From positions 124,285,521 to 124,349,520 of the forward strand of contig NC_064621.1 of assembly GCF_023898315.1 (NCBI RefSeq): DNA of 64,000 bases. The letters run 5' to 3'. Positions 33,266-45,527 of this stretch are shown here, in pieces. Under the pieces are notes generated by a model. That model was not told where the DNA came from and searched no databases. It was given only the letters and a program-made list of their open reading frames with translations. Within the stretch, counting starts at the first letter, position 1. Each line of letters begins with the position of its first letter. The translations under genes were made by a program, and so were the position numbers. Source of the DNA: Schistocerca nitens (lineage: Eukaryota; Arthropoda; Insecta; Orthoptera; Acrididae).

Positions 33266-36200
33266 CCCCCCCCCCCCCCCCCATGAACCATGGACCTTGC
33301 CGTTGGTGGGGAGGCTTGCGTGCCTCAACGATACAGATAGCCATACGGTAGGTGCAACCACAACGGAGGGGTATCTGTTGAGAGGCCACACAAACGTGTG
33401 GTTCCTGAAGAGGGGCAGCAGCCTTTTCAGTAGTTGCAGGGGCAACAGTCTGGATGATTGACTGACCTGGCCTTGTAACAATACCCAAAATGGCCTTGCT
33501 CTGCTGGTACTGCGAACGGCTGAAAGCAAGGGGAAACTACAGCCGTAATTTTTCCCGACGGCATGCAGCTTTACTGTATGATTGAATGATGATGGCGTCC
33601 TCTTGGGTAAAATATTCCGGAGGTAAAATAATCCCCCATTCGGATCTTCGGGCGGGGACTACTCAAGAGGACGTCGTTATCAGGAGAAAGAAAACTCGCG
33701 TTCTACGGATCGGAGCGTGGAATGTCAGATCCCTTAATCGGGTAGGTAGGTTAGAAAATTTAAAAAGGGAAATAGATAGGTTAAAGTTAGATATAGTGGG
33801 AATTAGTGAAGTTCGGTGGCAGGAGGAACAAGACTTCTGGTCAGGTGACTACAGGGTTATAAACACAAAGTCAAATAGGGGTAATGCAGGAGTAGGTTTA
33901 ATAATGAATAGGAAAATAGGAACGCGGGTAAGCTACTGCAAACAGCTTACTGAACGCATTATTGTGGCCAAGATAGATACGAAGCCCATGCCTACTACAG
34001 TAGTACAAGTTTATATGCCAACTAGCTCTGCAGATGATGAAGAAATTGATGAAATGTATGACGAGATAAATGAAATTATTCAGGTAGTGAAGGGAGACGA
34101 AAATTTAATAGTCATGGGTGACTGGAATTAGAGTGTAGGAAAAGGGAGAGAAGGAAACGTAGTAGGTGAATATGGATTGGGGCTAAGAAATGAAAGAGGA
34201 AGCCGCCTGGTAGAATTTTGCACAGAGCACAACTTAATCATAGCTAACACTTGGTTTAAGAATCATGATAGAAGGTTGTATACATGGAAGAACCCTGGAG
34301 ATACTAAAATGTATCAGATAGATTATATAATGGTAAGACAGAGATTTAGGAACCAGGTTTTAAATTGTAAGACATTTCCAGGGGCAGATGTGGACTCTGA
34401 CCACAATTTATTGGTTATGACCTGTAGATTAAAACTGAAGAAACTGCAAAAAGGTGGGAATTTAAGGAGATGGGACCTGGATAAACTGAAAGAACCAGAG
34501 GTTGTACAGAGTTTCAGGGAGAGCATAAGGGAACAATTGGCAGGAATGGGGGAAAGAAATACAGTAGAAGGAGACTGGGTAGCTTTGAGGAATGAAACAG
34601 TGAAGGCAGCAGAGGATCAAACAGATAAAAAGACAAGGGCTAGTAGAAATACTTGGGTAACAGAAGAGATACTGAATTTAACTGATGAAAGGAGAAAATA
34701 CAAAAATGCAGTAAGTGAAGCAGGCAAAACGGAATACAAACGTCTCAAAAATGAGATCGACAGGAAGTGCAAAATGGCTAAGCAGGGATGGCTAGAGGAC
34801 AAATGTAAGGATGTAGAGGCTTATCTCACTAGTGGTAAGATAGATACAGCCTACAGTAAAATTAAAGAGACCTTTGGAGAAAAGAGAACCACTTGCATGA
34901 ATATCATGAGCTCAGATGAAAACCCAGTTCTAAGCAAAGAAGGGAAAGCAGAAAGGTGGAATGAGTATATAGAGGGTCTATACAAGGGATATGTACTTGA
35001 GGGCAATGCTATAGAAATGGAAGAGGATGTAGATGAAGATGAAATGGGAGGTATGATACTGCGTGAAGAGTTTGATAGAGCACTAAAGGACCTGAGTTGA
35101 AACAAGGCCCCGGGAGTAGACAACATTCCATTAGAACTACTGACAGCCTTGGGAGAGCCAGTCCTGACAAAGCTCTACCATCTGGTGAGCAAGACGTGTG
35201 AAACAGGCGAAATTCCCTCAGACTTCAAGGAGAATATAATAATTCCAATCCCAAAGAGAGCAGGTGTTGACAGATGTGAAAATTGCCGAACTATCAGTTT
35301 AATAAGTCCTACCTGCAAAATACTAACGCGAATTCTTTACAGACGAATGGAAAAACTGTTAGAAGCCGACCTCGGGGAAATCAGTTTGGATTACGTAGAA
35401 ATGTTGGAACACGTGAGGCAATACTGACCCTACGACTTATCTTAGAAGAAAGATTAAGGAAAGTCAACTTACGTTTCTAGCATTTGTAGACTTAGATAAA
35501 GCTTTTGACAATGTTGATTGGAATACTCTCTTTCAAATCCTGAAGGTGGCAGGGGTAAAATACGTCGAGGGGCATGAAAGGGAAGTAGTGGTGGGGAAGG
35601 GAGTGAGGCGGGGTTGTAGCCTCTCCCCGATGCTATTCAATCTGTATATTGACCAAGCAGTAAAGGAAACGAAAGAAAAGTTCGGAGTAGGTATTAAAAT
35701 CCATGGAGAAGAAATAAAAACTTTGAGGTTCGCCGATGACAAAGTCATTCTGTCAGAGACAGCAAAGGACTTGGAAGAGCAGTTGAACGGAATGGACAGT
35801 ATCTTGAGAGGAGGGTGTAAGATGAACATCAACAAAAGCAAAACAAGGATAATGGAATGTAGTCGAATTAAGTCGGGTAATGCTTAGGGAATTAGATTAG
35901 GAAATGAGATGCTTAAAGTAGTACAGGAGTTTTGCTATTTGGGGAGCAAAATAACTGATGATGGTCGAAGTAGAGTGGATATAAAATGTAGACTGGCAAT
36001 GGCAAGAAAAGCGTTTCTGAAGAAGAAAAATTTGTTAACATCGAGTATAGATTTAAGTGTCAGGAAGTTGTTTCTGAAAGTATTTGTATGGAGTGTAGCG
36101 ATGTATGGAAGTGAAACATGGACGATAAATAGGTTAGACAAGAAGAGAATAGAAGCTTTCGAAATGTGGTGCTACAGAAGAATGCTGAAGATTAGATGGG

Positions 36201-36510
36201 TAGATCACATAACTAATGAGGAGGTATTGAATAGAATTTGGGAGGAGTTTGTGGCACAACTTGACCAGAAGAAGGGATCGGTTGGAAGGACATGTTCTGA
36301 GGCATCAAGGGATCACCAATTTAGTACTGGAGGGCAGCGTGGAGGGTAAAAATCGTAGAGGGAGACCAAGAGATGAATACACTAAGCAGATTCAGAATGG
36401 TGTAGGCTGCAGTAGGTACTGGGAGATGAAGAAGCTTGCACAGGATAGAGTAGCATGGAGAGCTGCATCAAACAGTCTCAGGACTGAAGACCACAACAAC
36501 AACAACAATC
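33266..36510 (+). mobile_element. Near full-length RTE-type LINE
   Basis: Begins with a C run (33266-33282) and a 5' leader containing ccatggaccttgccgttggt, a conserved start of this family. One long endonuclease-RT frame follows, and the 3' terminus is gactgaagaccacaacaacaacaac. Total about 3.25 kb, as expected for an RTE element with a single ORF. Lesions: TAG at 34129-34131, TGA at 35098-35100, a frameshift near 35385, and later shifts near 35480, 35887 and 36260. No clean target duplication seen. Confidence 0.92.
33586..36510 (+). pseudogene. RTE-type LINE endonuclease/reverse transcriptase polyprotein, mutated
   Basis: Domains in order: exonuclease-endonuclease-phosphatase endonuclease (IGAWNVRSLNR, ISEVRWQE, LIVMGDWN, then DYIMV and DSDHNLLVM, about 33700-34430), linker, then RT (NKAPGVDNIPLELL near 35101, EIPSDFKENIIIPIPK at 35206-35255, AFDNVDW near 35505, RRGCSLSPMLFNLYID at 35608, FADDKVILSE at 35729 with both catalytic Asp), and a C-terminal region (SETWTINRLDKK, EAFEMWCYRRMLK). 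The first two lesions are nonsense codons in the same frame, which suggests a fairly recent insertion. Neighbour copies (18508, 39805) share the same C-terminus. Confidence 0.88.
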
Positions 36511-36638
36511 GTGTGAGTGTAATGTTTTGTTAATAATTTGAGTTCGTTCTGGTTTATAAAGTTATCTTTGGTGAACACATTTCATTGGGTAGAATATTCG
36601 ATCTAAAATCAAGTCAAAATGTAAAAAGTTAATTACAG

Positions 36639-36682
36639 ACCACTGGTGATGCTTTACCTCAATAAAGCGAAACGCGTCTGGT
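36639..36682 (+). ncRNA. Hammerhead ribozyme-like motif C (mutated core)
   Basis: Stem I pairs ACCA (36639-36642) with TGGT (36679-36682). Core CTGGTGA (36643-36649; the consensus has A at the fourth base). Stem II pairs GCTTTA (36651-36656) with TAAAGC (36663-36668). GAAA at 36669-36672. Minimal stem III pairs AC with GT around GC. Cleavage triplet GTC ends at 36678. One extra T before stem II, as in motifs A and B. Confidence 0.45.
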
Positions 36683-36904
36683 GAAACATGGTGCATCGCC
36701 ACCTCCTCCCCAAAACTAGTTGTTAATGAAGTGCACCATTTCTGAAAATCTCCTAAAAATCGTCTGATTACAAGAGTTCAGTTTATACACCACTAGCGGA
36801 ACATAACCTCAAGGCTGCCTAGAATCGAAACTAATGAAAGTAAAACAGAAATATATATTAGCCAGACGGCAACGCAAATTACACATATTGGAAAGATGTG
36901 TACT

Positions 36905-36931
36905 TGCGTTATTATTATTATTATTATTACT
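36905..36931. repeat. (TTA)n microsatellite
   Basis: About 8 units of tta. Confidence 0.9.
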
Positions 36932-39804
36932 GAAAACTTATGCAGCGTTTAAGAACATATAAGGTACATTCTAGCAGACTGTAACATGCCATAACTTCAT
37001 CATCATTAGTCTGGGTCTTCCAGTTACAGTTCCCCACGCCCCCTCTTTTCCCTTTCAGAATTGCATACTCGAGTTTACGTTTAAGTTTAAAGACACGTCA
37101 TCCTACCGAGGATTAGCTGCAGCCCTTACCGAAACCGTCTAATAGGGTGCTGTGAATATAAAACTGGAATGTAAGATTCATAAACTACTGCAAATTCTGT
37201 GTGAACATACAAGCTCCATGAATGGGCGCTTGACGATATCTCGCATAAATCGAAGTGTTAGAGTAAGACAACTAGAATCTATACGTGTAAAGTAGGGAGG
37301 TTTACTCACAGCCCAAGGAGGAAAGAGTTTTATGGATAATAATTGTCCAGCGACTTCCACTGCTGACGACCCGGTATTATTCAATATTAACTAATTTTTG
37401 TTTCATTGTGAAATAGTTATTTTCACTTATTTTACTGATCGAAGTATGTCTTGCCAGACCTATTAATTTAATTTGGTAGTTGTATAGAAAATCTTTTTAC
37501 ATTGATTTACGTAAGTCCTGTTAATTACCACAGCTGACATGGCGACATGTGTGGTATCGATAGCTGCGATGCCACTGCTTAGGTTGGCACTACGACAGAC
37601 ACCGACGACAGCACCCTCTAGCCGGCGCTGGAGAGCTCTATGAGCATCGCTACAGATTCTACCCATTTGATCAGGTGCAGACAGCCAGGACACTTTGCTT
37701 CAACTTCATACCACCTTGCAAGTTATGTAATATGTTTGCGTATGTTATCCGCTAGTAAAGGTGTCTTAAACCGTGTTTGCAGTACCGAGAGATTAGTACT
37801 TTTTCCTGTTCCTGTTCCTTACCCACGCGCAGCCTCCCGAACATTCAGTCCTGTTATTTATGAACTACACCATTTCATCACATAACCTTATAAGCCTCTT
37901 GACGAAAAAGGATACGATGTAGTTGGATACAATGTTCGCTTTTTTCTCATAAATGCGAAACGTACTCAAGTAGAGAGATTTTGTAGACTTCAACATAAGA
38001 ATGCTTGTAGCCCAATATCTTGGAAGTTTACCTGTAACCTTAGACCATAATATATTACAGGGAATTCGAAGGAACACAAGATTGTCCTGAATTTCCTAAA
38101 AACTAATTGTTTAGGGTAAAATACCGTTTAGCGGGCTATAGCCCAGTGGGAAAGTGGTGTTTAAGGTGTTCTTGTGATCGCTTTGCTTCTGCATATAAAA
38201 ACATTTTTACAAACTGAACAGAAAGGCAGTTCAACATTTTCAGTATCTGGTATCTCGTTCCTGGAACTTTTTTGAGAAACCATGAAATCAGAATCAGAGA
38301 TAATCGTTATCACAATGTACTACAAATTGTTGGCATTTCTTTTTCTTCACTGCTAATTCGAAATATTTCTCGTTGACCTGTAACGTTCTGGCTACGAGTA
38401 GTAGTTATAGCCACATGGTCCACAGTAATGTCACATCTGAAGCCAACCAACCTGCTTTCTCCACGGCGATGGCTGCAGCGGTCGGCCTAGGACGCAGTCG
38501 TTTACTCACACCTTGTACCAGCTGCTCGCATTCTAAGGAACGTATTGATATGGGCAAGTACTCAACACAGCTTGAAAGCAGCACCTTGTAAGTGGTACAA
38601 ATTTGCGTCAATAAATATAGAGCACTTAGTAGCTCGTAATAGATCGTGATAACGCATCGTGATAACAAGCAACAAAATTGCTGTTGTTCTACATTACTGA
38701 GGTGAAGAGCAGTGGAATTCACACATGTGTCTGAAGCAGTTCGCGACATTGTCATCTCGTTGTGCGATAACTTCTACGAAGAAAAGGTGAAGCAGTGCGA
38801 AGATATGTGTGCAGCAGCAGCTCTGCGTTGGACTCGTTACAAACGTATAAATTCAGGTCACTCTCTGTGAAAATGTCTATGATCATTCAAAAAGATGAAT
38901 TTTCTTCCGCTATGCTCGTGGTAATGTCTGCAGGAAATTCGTAACTGACTTTGATAAGCTTTTTGCACAAAGTTACCTGCTGATAGTGTATCACTCATAC
39001 GAAAGAAATCTGTGATTTAAGTCGCTGTATGACGTTGAGCTTAATGGCAGAGTTTCCGTGGCTGCAGCACATTGGAATCGTAAACATTAGGTGTCGGCTT
39101 GCTCTTGTCAAATTCGCCATCTCTTCATCGGACACTAAAGGCAGCTCACAGTTAATATAGCCTTCCTTTCCTGCTTCTCGCCATACGTAGCTTTCGGTTG
39201 TAGTTAGTGCAGCTCATTCCACTCTCACCACTTTGTATTACTAATGTTTTTGAGTCTGCCTCTTGATACTTTCACACGATTTTTCTTTCTTAGATCAATA
39301 CTCCTCTATATTCTAGTGGAATCAGGTAGCAGACAGCACTCCTAATCTCACTGTCATCTTCCTTCATCATGATCTTCTTGGTGTCCTTCATACTGATAAC
39401 TAACAGCCGTCTTCAGTTAACGCTCACGGTCGTCTTTATATATTTGATGCTTCAAACAAAAATTTCAATTACAGATAAGCGTTCACAACAGTTTTTCCGG
39501 CAAGCCCTATCATAGACACATCAGGCTGTAATTTGTGTCGCTACTACATCTAATCTTTGGTAGCGACCCGGAAAACAGACTCGTGAGTTTAAAGAAAAAT
39601 GATTAGTTATTACTACAAAAAGAGGTAAGTCATCTAGGAGTGCACAGATTATGAACTGTTAGTGTGACTGAGGTCGACTTATAGGGTATCGTCCGTGCAA
39701 TCCACGTTTCTGCAGTTTGTATAATCTGAAACATCTTTGAACCTTACTGAAATACAAGACACTAACCTTTGAACACAAAGCGAGCATTTGTCGGAGAATT
39801 GAAT
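36932..39804. other. Long spacer, nothing recognised
   Basis: Short overlapping ORFs only. No domain, splice-bounded coding similarity or repeat family that I can name. Confidence 0.35.
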
Positions 39805-40811
39805 GTGACCTGCAGTAAGTGCTGACCGTGCTGCTGCCTTTACCATCTGTCTACTGTACGTAACGTGTGCAAGCCTCTTCATCTCCGAATATCTACTGCA
39901 ACCCACATCCTTCTGAATCTGCTTGTTGTGTTTATCTCTTGTTCTCCTTTTACCATTTTTACCATCCACATTTCCCTCTAGTTGTAAACTTGTGATCTCT
40001 TGATGATGTCTCAGAATGTGTCGTATCAAACGGCCTCTTCTTTTATTCAAGTTAAGTCACAAATTTCTTTTCTTCCCTGTTATGTTCAGTACCTCCTCAC
40101 TGGTTATATGATCTATCCTTCTAATCACAGCATTACCTGTAGCGCCACATTTCAAAAGCCTCCACTCTCTTCTTGTCTGAACCGTTTATTGTCCACGTCC
40201 CAGTTCCATACAAGACTGCACTCCAGAGAAATGCATTCAGAAAAGACTTTCTAAAACTTAAATATATATTCGATGTTAATAAATTTCTTCTCTTCGGAAA
40301 CGATTTTCTTGCGATAGCCAGTCTGCACTTTATATACTGTTTACTTCAGGCATCATCGGTTATTTTACAGCGGAAATAGCAAAACTCATCTTCTAGTTTT
40401 AGCATATCGCCTGATTTAATTCGCCTATGTTGCGCTTCAGTTGATATGATTTGTGATGTTCATCTTATATCCTCCTTTCAAGAGACTGTCCATTCCGCTC
40501 GACTTCAAAAATGGTTCAAATGGCTCTGAGCACTATGGGACTTAACATCTGAGGTCATCAGTCCCCTAGAACTTAGAACCACTTAAACCTAACTAACCTA
40601 AGGACATCACACACATCCATGCCCGAGGCAGGATTCGAACCTGCGACCGTAGCGGTCGCGCGGTTCCAGACTGAAGCGCCTTTAACCGCGTGGCCACACT
40701 GGCCGGCCCGCTCGACTTCCATTCCAAGTTCTTTGCTGTGTCTGACAGAATTACGTTGTCACCGGCAAGCCTCAAAGTTTTATTTCTTCTCCCTGAATTT
40801 TGATTACCTAC
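39805..40811 (-). mobile_element. RTE-type LINE fragment with nested SINE
   Basis: Minus-strand readings give RRGRLIRHILRHHQEITSLQ, DVGCSRYSEMKRLAH and the upstream EAFEMWCY and SKTxxM-type segments, matching the C-terminal half of the LINE at 33266-36510. A SINE at 40507-40707 interrupts it; LINE sequence resumes to about 40811 (LRLAGDNVILSDTAKNLEWK, with the FADD motif changed). Frame-broken. Confidence 0.85.
40507..40707 (-). mobile_element. tRNA-SINE inside RTE-type LINE
   Basis: Leu/Ser-headed copy, perfect 12-bp duplication ccgctcgacttc at 40495-40506 and 40708-40719. Confidence 0.95.
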
Positions 40812-42519
40812 CTAAAAATGCTGAAACATCAGCAGATATGGAATAATAACCGTGGCGTTCGGGAATTTTGGGATATGCGTGAGAGTTGGTAGAATTATAC
40901 AGGGTATGGAATTGCAGTATGCCCTGTTGCAAACAGAGAGCTTACATAAGCACACTATTACAATAAAAAAAGAAGGTTCTCAAAAATAATCACATAGACA
41001 CCAGATTTGTTAATAACTTTCTAGATTAGAAAACCACACCTTTTACAGATATGCACTGATGTCATTAACCAACATCTAAAAGCATTCTAAGCAGAAAAGA
41101 AGTCGATCAATTTGGAGGATACACACATTATTGACGTGAGAGAATCTAACAGATTGTCGCTGGATGTAGCATGTTCGTGGATGGTCATAGACTACTCAAA
41201 CCCATCCAGAAAGAACTAAGTTCTGTTTTCAGTCAGAATGCCAAGTAAAAATAAAAGTTTGCCTTTTGTAACTGTGACATTCAAAACCTAAATTCGTTTT
41301 GCATGAATGCAGCCAGTTATATCTGGCTTGCATTTGTTAGACGGATAGCATGTAGCCATCTCAGTAACAGACTTGCAACAACGTGAAGTGAAACAGCAAT
41401 GGACGACTGCTAGACTGAGCAGAACCAAGACAAGCTACAAGAGTATCTGGGACCACTCCAGGCCGAGTTCAGAATGCATTCTTATGGCGGCAAGCGCCTG
41501 ATTGGCTGCCAAAAACTAAGAGCTCCCTGTAAGACTTATTTTTTCCTTTTCAATATTATTTAGCCATTACTGCGAGACGTGTCAGTCACTCGTCTGACAT
41601 GACCAAAGATCTGCTCAAGACTGTGCGCAACTGATGCCAGCATGTCTAAGTGGGTGCCTCTCTGGGTGACACATGATGGCGTCATGTTTATGTATCAATC
41701 AAACGAGTCGGGTAGTAAACCGGACACGTTTCATTATGCCCTCGTTTTAAGTTCACGGCTGTAAACGAGGGCATGATAGCCAGCGAATAGCAAGTAACTG
41801 TTCTGTGTTTTGTGCTCCTACTAATTTCGTTTCAGACTTTTGTGCGAAGGTATTCACAGAAAGTTCGTTGAGATTAAGCACCACTGTAGCTTAATTACCT
41901 TCTTCTTTATGTCTGTAAGATTAAAGTCAGTGACCCTCCGTGTTACTGGCATGCTGAGGGCGACTTAGTGAGCCAGACCTAGTGAGGATGCTACACAATC
42001 CATGCGGTCTGACGAAAGATTGCACGATGGTTTCGACCTCTGCAGTAAACTCACACTGTGCACATTCCCACAACTCTCTTGACTACATTTTATCCCTTGA
42101 AAATGAAATACCGATTTAAAATATTTCCTACTCACTCACTTATCACTTTCATGAAATTCTAGCAGAGAGAATCTGGTAGCAAGATGGATTCCTCTCATTT
42201 ATGCGCACATGAAAGTTTTGCACGTGGCATTTCAATTTGGATCATTAGATACTGTTTGAAAAAATTGAGCAAGTCTTATAGACGTGGCCTCACGCGAGTG
42301 CAAAAGCCGAGTAGCGTTATAGGAAGTTGTGAGAGGCTTGTCCACCACTTGGACAGGCCAACTAGAAAAGAAACAAGAGTGGGGCATTCACCGAGTACTG
42401 CAGTTGCCTCTGTTCGGGGTCCAGCGTTCACTGCTATATATGCCTCGAGTGTTTTCGAAGGAGGTCATCCCGAAGCAATTATGCCGATATACCATTGTTA
42501 TTTTGCTTTTTCTCTTGTG
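40812..42519. other. Unannotated spacer
   Basis: An ORF at 42184-42525 has no recognisable domain. Nothing else supported. Confidence 0.35.
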
Positions 42520-42605
42520 TTTTGAGTCATCAACCTTCCGACTGGTTTGATGCAGTTCCCCATGAATTTCTTTCTTGTACCAATCTCTTCATTTTAGAGC
42601 AGTAT

Positions 42606-42797
42606 CTGGCCGAGCGTAGTGGCGGCGCTGTTTGAGACGCCACGTCACGGATTGCGCGGCCCCTTCCGCCGGAGGTTTGAGTCCTCCCTCGGGCGTGGCT
42701 GTGTTTGTTGTTCTTAAGTTAGTTTAAGTAGTGTGTAAGTCTAGGGACCAATGACGTCATCAGTTAGGTCCCTTGGGAATTCACTCACATTTGAGCA
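42606..42797 (+). mobile_element. tRNA-SINE with a third head type
   Basis: Head gtggcggcgctgtttgagac with B box ggtttgagtcc. Its body (agtgtgtaagtctagggacc) is only partly like the common body. Flanked by tttagag(c/t)agtat at 42593-42605 and 42798-42810. Confidence 0.88.
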
Positions 42798-42814
42798 TTT
42801 AGAGTAGTATTTGC

Positions 42815-43010
42815 GCCGGCCGCTGGTGGCCGAGCGGTTCTGGCGCTACAGTCTGGAACCGCGCGACCGCTACGGTCGCAGGTTCGAATCCTGCCTCGGG
42901 CATGGATGTTTGTGTTGTCCTTAGGTTAGTTAGGTTTAAGTAGTTCTAAGTTCTAGGGGACTTATGACCTCAGCAGTTGAGTCCCATAGTGCTCAGAACC
43001 ATTTAATACC
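42815..43010 (+). mobile_element. tRNA-SINE, second insertion in the same LINE tail
   Basis: Leu/Ser-headed copy with perfect 12-bp duplication agtagtatttgc at 42803-42814 and 43011-43022. The duplicated target overlaps the right duplication of the previous SINE, so this one came second. Confidence 0.93.
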
Positions 43011-43579
43011 AGTAGTATTTGCACCTTATCATTTGTTTATGTAATACAATCTCTGTCTTTCCACACGGTTTTTACCCGCTACTGCTCCCTCTAGTAGGGG
43101 AGACTGGATACAGCTGAAACGATTTGGCTTTTATCGTTCATATTATTGTTGTTTATAAACCAATCGACAATAATGATATGTCAAATGCAAGAGCGCGGTT
43201 CTACCTACAAAACGGCTATAGCATTTTTCTTTCTGGAAAGCATATTTTACATTATACAAATTAAAAAAAGAAAATATCCGATTTGTTTCAAACGTCCCCA
43301 TACCAGGGGCGGTTGAAACAGTGATTGGGGTCAGTTGAAACACATACAAATAACACAAAATATAGACTAATATTGCAACCTGGTTTATTTAAAAGTAGGC
43401 TAATTCTAGTGATATGCATAATTATGGCACTATATGATAAAATTAATCAGTCTTCAAGGTTTTAATACCTATAAAGACATTTCCAAATAACATTTAACAA
43501 GTAATGAACATTACGAAAAAACTAAAAGGAAACATTTCTTCAAACAAATAAACTTACATAATAAAATTTTTGCTTGCGG

Positions 43580-43731
43580 TCAATCTGAATATTCAGAGTC
43601 ACAATTATGGCAAACATAGCTAAGTCCACCTTCTGTGCATTCTTCGTGAGCCCACTGTTTACAAGTAATACACTGAATCCACTTTTCTCTAGGTCTGCTC
43701 TCTGAATATGGCGATAAGCAAACAATACAGC
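43580..43731 (-). other. PHD-like zinc finger at transposase C-terminus
   Basis: Minus-strand frame with the order C-x2-C (DCCCIVC), then C-x2-C around WIQCITCKQW, H and C in AHEEC, and a final CHNC pair, a C4HC3-like spacing. The frame ends in SEYSD and a stop. Confidence 0.7.
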
Positions 43732-45527
43732 AGCAGTCTTCCTCTTCTGATGAAATTTCCTGCTGGGTATTATTTTTTTTTTCATTTTGAAAAAAAAATT
43801 TTTTTTTCCTTTTCTTCCATCCAATCTTTTCTTCACTTGCTTAGCTTTTCTCCATTTCAATCTTGCTTCATGTTCTATTCTTATCTCCTTTTCCTCTGGG
43901 GTGTCAGTGTAAATTGTTGACTTTCTAGTTTTTCGCCCTTTCGGCCTATTACATTTCCTCTGGGATGCTTTCGGAAAGGCCGTATTGCTACCGGTGTAAA
44001 TACAATAGCATCATTAGAAATTGCTTGTGTGCTTGTGTGTCTCGGTGAAGTTTCCTGATTGATAGGCCTAATGCTGCTGCACAGTGTAGGTGTTTTAGGT
44101 CTATTCGAATTTTCTTGACTTTCATCAACGTTTTCTTGCTGGTTTGATGGAACTGGTGAGCTATTAATAGCCTGTTGTTGAACTGTTGTCTCTGCTACTA
44201 GGCCTAGTTACTCAGTTAAAAAGAGAAGGCGACAGGCCTAATGGTGGTGTTTCATATTCAGGTGGATTTTCATTAATTACAGGAACAACTGCATACTCGG
44301 TTGTATTTCCAGGATTGGGCCTATCTGTTACAAATGCAGGAGCAAAATCGAGCTCACTAAACAGCTGCCGGTTATATGGGTAAATTCCCGTTTTGCGAAA
44401 GCCGACTTGAATGTTGGAAGATGTCAGAGCGAGGGGCATAGCAGACGCTACAATCCCCGGAATGTCGTAGATTGACATTGTTTTTCCCGGATGGTTTCGC
44501 ATCCACGCATCACAGGTCGACTTTACAGCCTTCTTGAAAGGGCCATATGCAGATCGATCGAGTGGCTGGAGTTTGTGAGAACAATGGGGAGGGAAAGACA
44601 GTAAGAAAATGCCATTGTTCTTGCAAAAATCCAGTGCCTCAATATGAATGTGTGAGGAGTGGTTATCAAGTATGAGTAACACTTTATGAGACGGAGATAC
44701 ATTCGCGTGCTTCTTCAAGTGTTCCAGGAAATTCATATATGATTCAGCCTGCATCCAACCAGAGGGATTTGCAGTTCCAGCAGACCCTACTGGCCCACCC
44801 CTAACAAAATGGTCTTGGTAACGCACTCGTGGAAAAACGAAGAATGGAGGAATAACATTGCCAATGGCGTTTGCTGCAAAGGTCACTAAACTACCCCTTT
44901 CAGCTGAAGTTACTGAACCTACTTGACGAGCACCGCGTTAGGCTACAACTCTGTCTGGTTTTGAGCAGTGGTTATGCCTGTTTCATCGGTGTTATATATG
45001 TATTGGGGTTCAAAGTTATGACGGTCCGTGACAATGGCCAAATTGTCATAGAAAGCATCTACGTTAGTTTTATTAAAGCTAGTCGCTCTTGATAGGCTTG
45101 TAGCTTGCGCAGCGCGTACGGACAGTTCAGGGTTTCTTCTCATAAACATCCGAAACCATTCCTCACAGCCATTTCGTTGTCGTCCCAAGTTGGAGGTCGT
45201 GATAAATTATACTTAACTGTAAGTTCGTAAGCCAATTTTCTCACCTCTTTTTTAGACAGACCAAAATATATATCAGCACATCGCATCAAATATTTTGATA
45301 GTTCTTGTTCTTCTTTAAAAACTTTGTTGGGGGCTCTGTGTCCCATACCTTCATCGTCCTGCCCAGTCGCGTCTCGCTTTCGTCTGGAGTAGAGAACAGA
45401 GGTTTATTCCATGCTTGTCCGCTGCTTTACGTAGTGAGATTCCTGCTTTCACCTCTTCATATGCATCCTTATACTTCGACAAATCAACCTGCCCTCCGGA
45501 AGTCTTCCTCACCCTAACCCTCGGCAT
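43580..45527 (-). pseudogene. pogo/Tigger-type transposase with C-terminal PHD-like zinc finger, frame-broken
   Basis: Start at 45527 (MPRVRVRKTSGG), N-terminal psq/CENP-B-type helix-turn-helix (SLRKAADKHGI). The frame breaks near 45350 and again near 45180. The next segments give FGLSKKEVRKLAYEL, a CENP-B-like stretch, and YNTDETGI (first catalytic D, about 44985). The long segment 44886-44212 is the DDE_1 core: FPRVRYQDHF, LILDNHSSH (second D) and FPPHCSHKLQPLDRSAYGPF (third D). At the C-terminus, in another frame, 43731-43580 encodes a Cys/His cluster (WIQCITCKQWAHEECTEGG, then CHNC) resembling a PHD/zinc-ribbon finger, ending in a stop at 43580. It would bind its own ends and cut at TA, but at least three frame changes block it. 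Confidence 0.85.

Larger units (their letters stand above)
42520..43096 (-). mobile_element. RTE-type LINE 3' end, left part, with two SINEs
   Basis: LINE sequence at 42520-42605, 42811-42814 and 43011-43096 is collinear with 11920-12080 (for example tgactggtttgatgcggccc versus cgactggtttgatgcagttc). The LINE continues at 45967 on the other side of the pogo element. Confidence 0.8.

Noticed and set aside
36908-36931. CRISPR-like or regulatory repeat
   Set aside because: A simple TTA microsatellite. No CRISPR array is present anywhere in the window, as expected for animal DNA.
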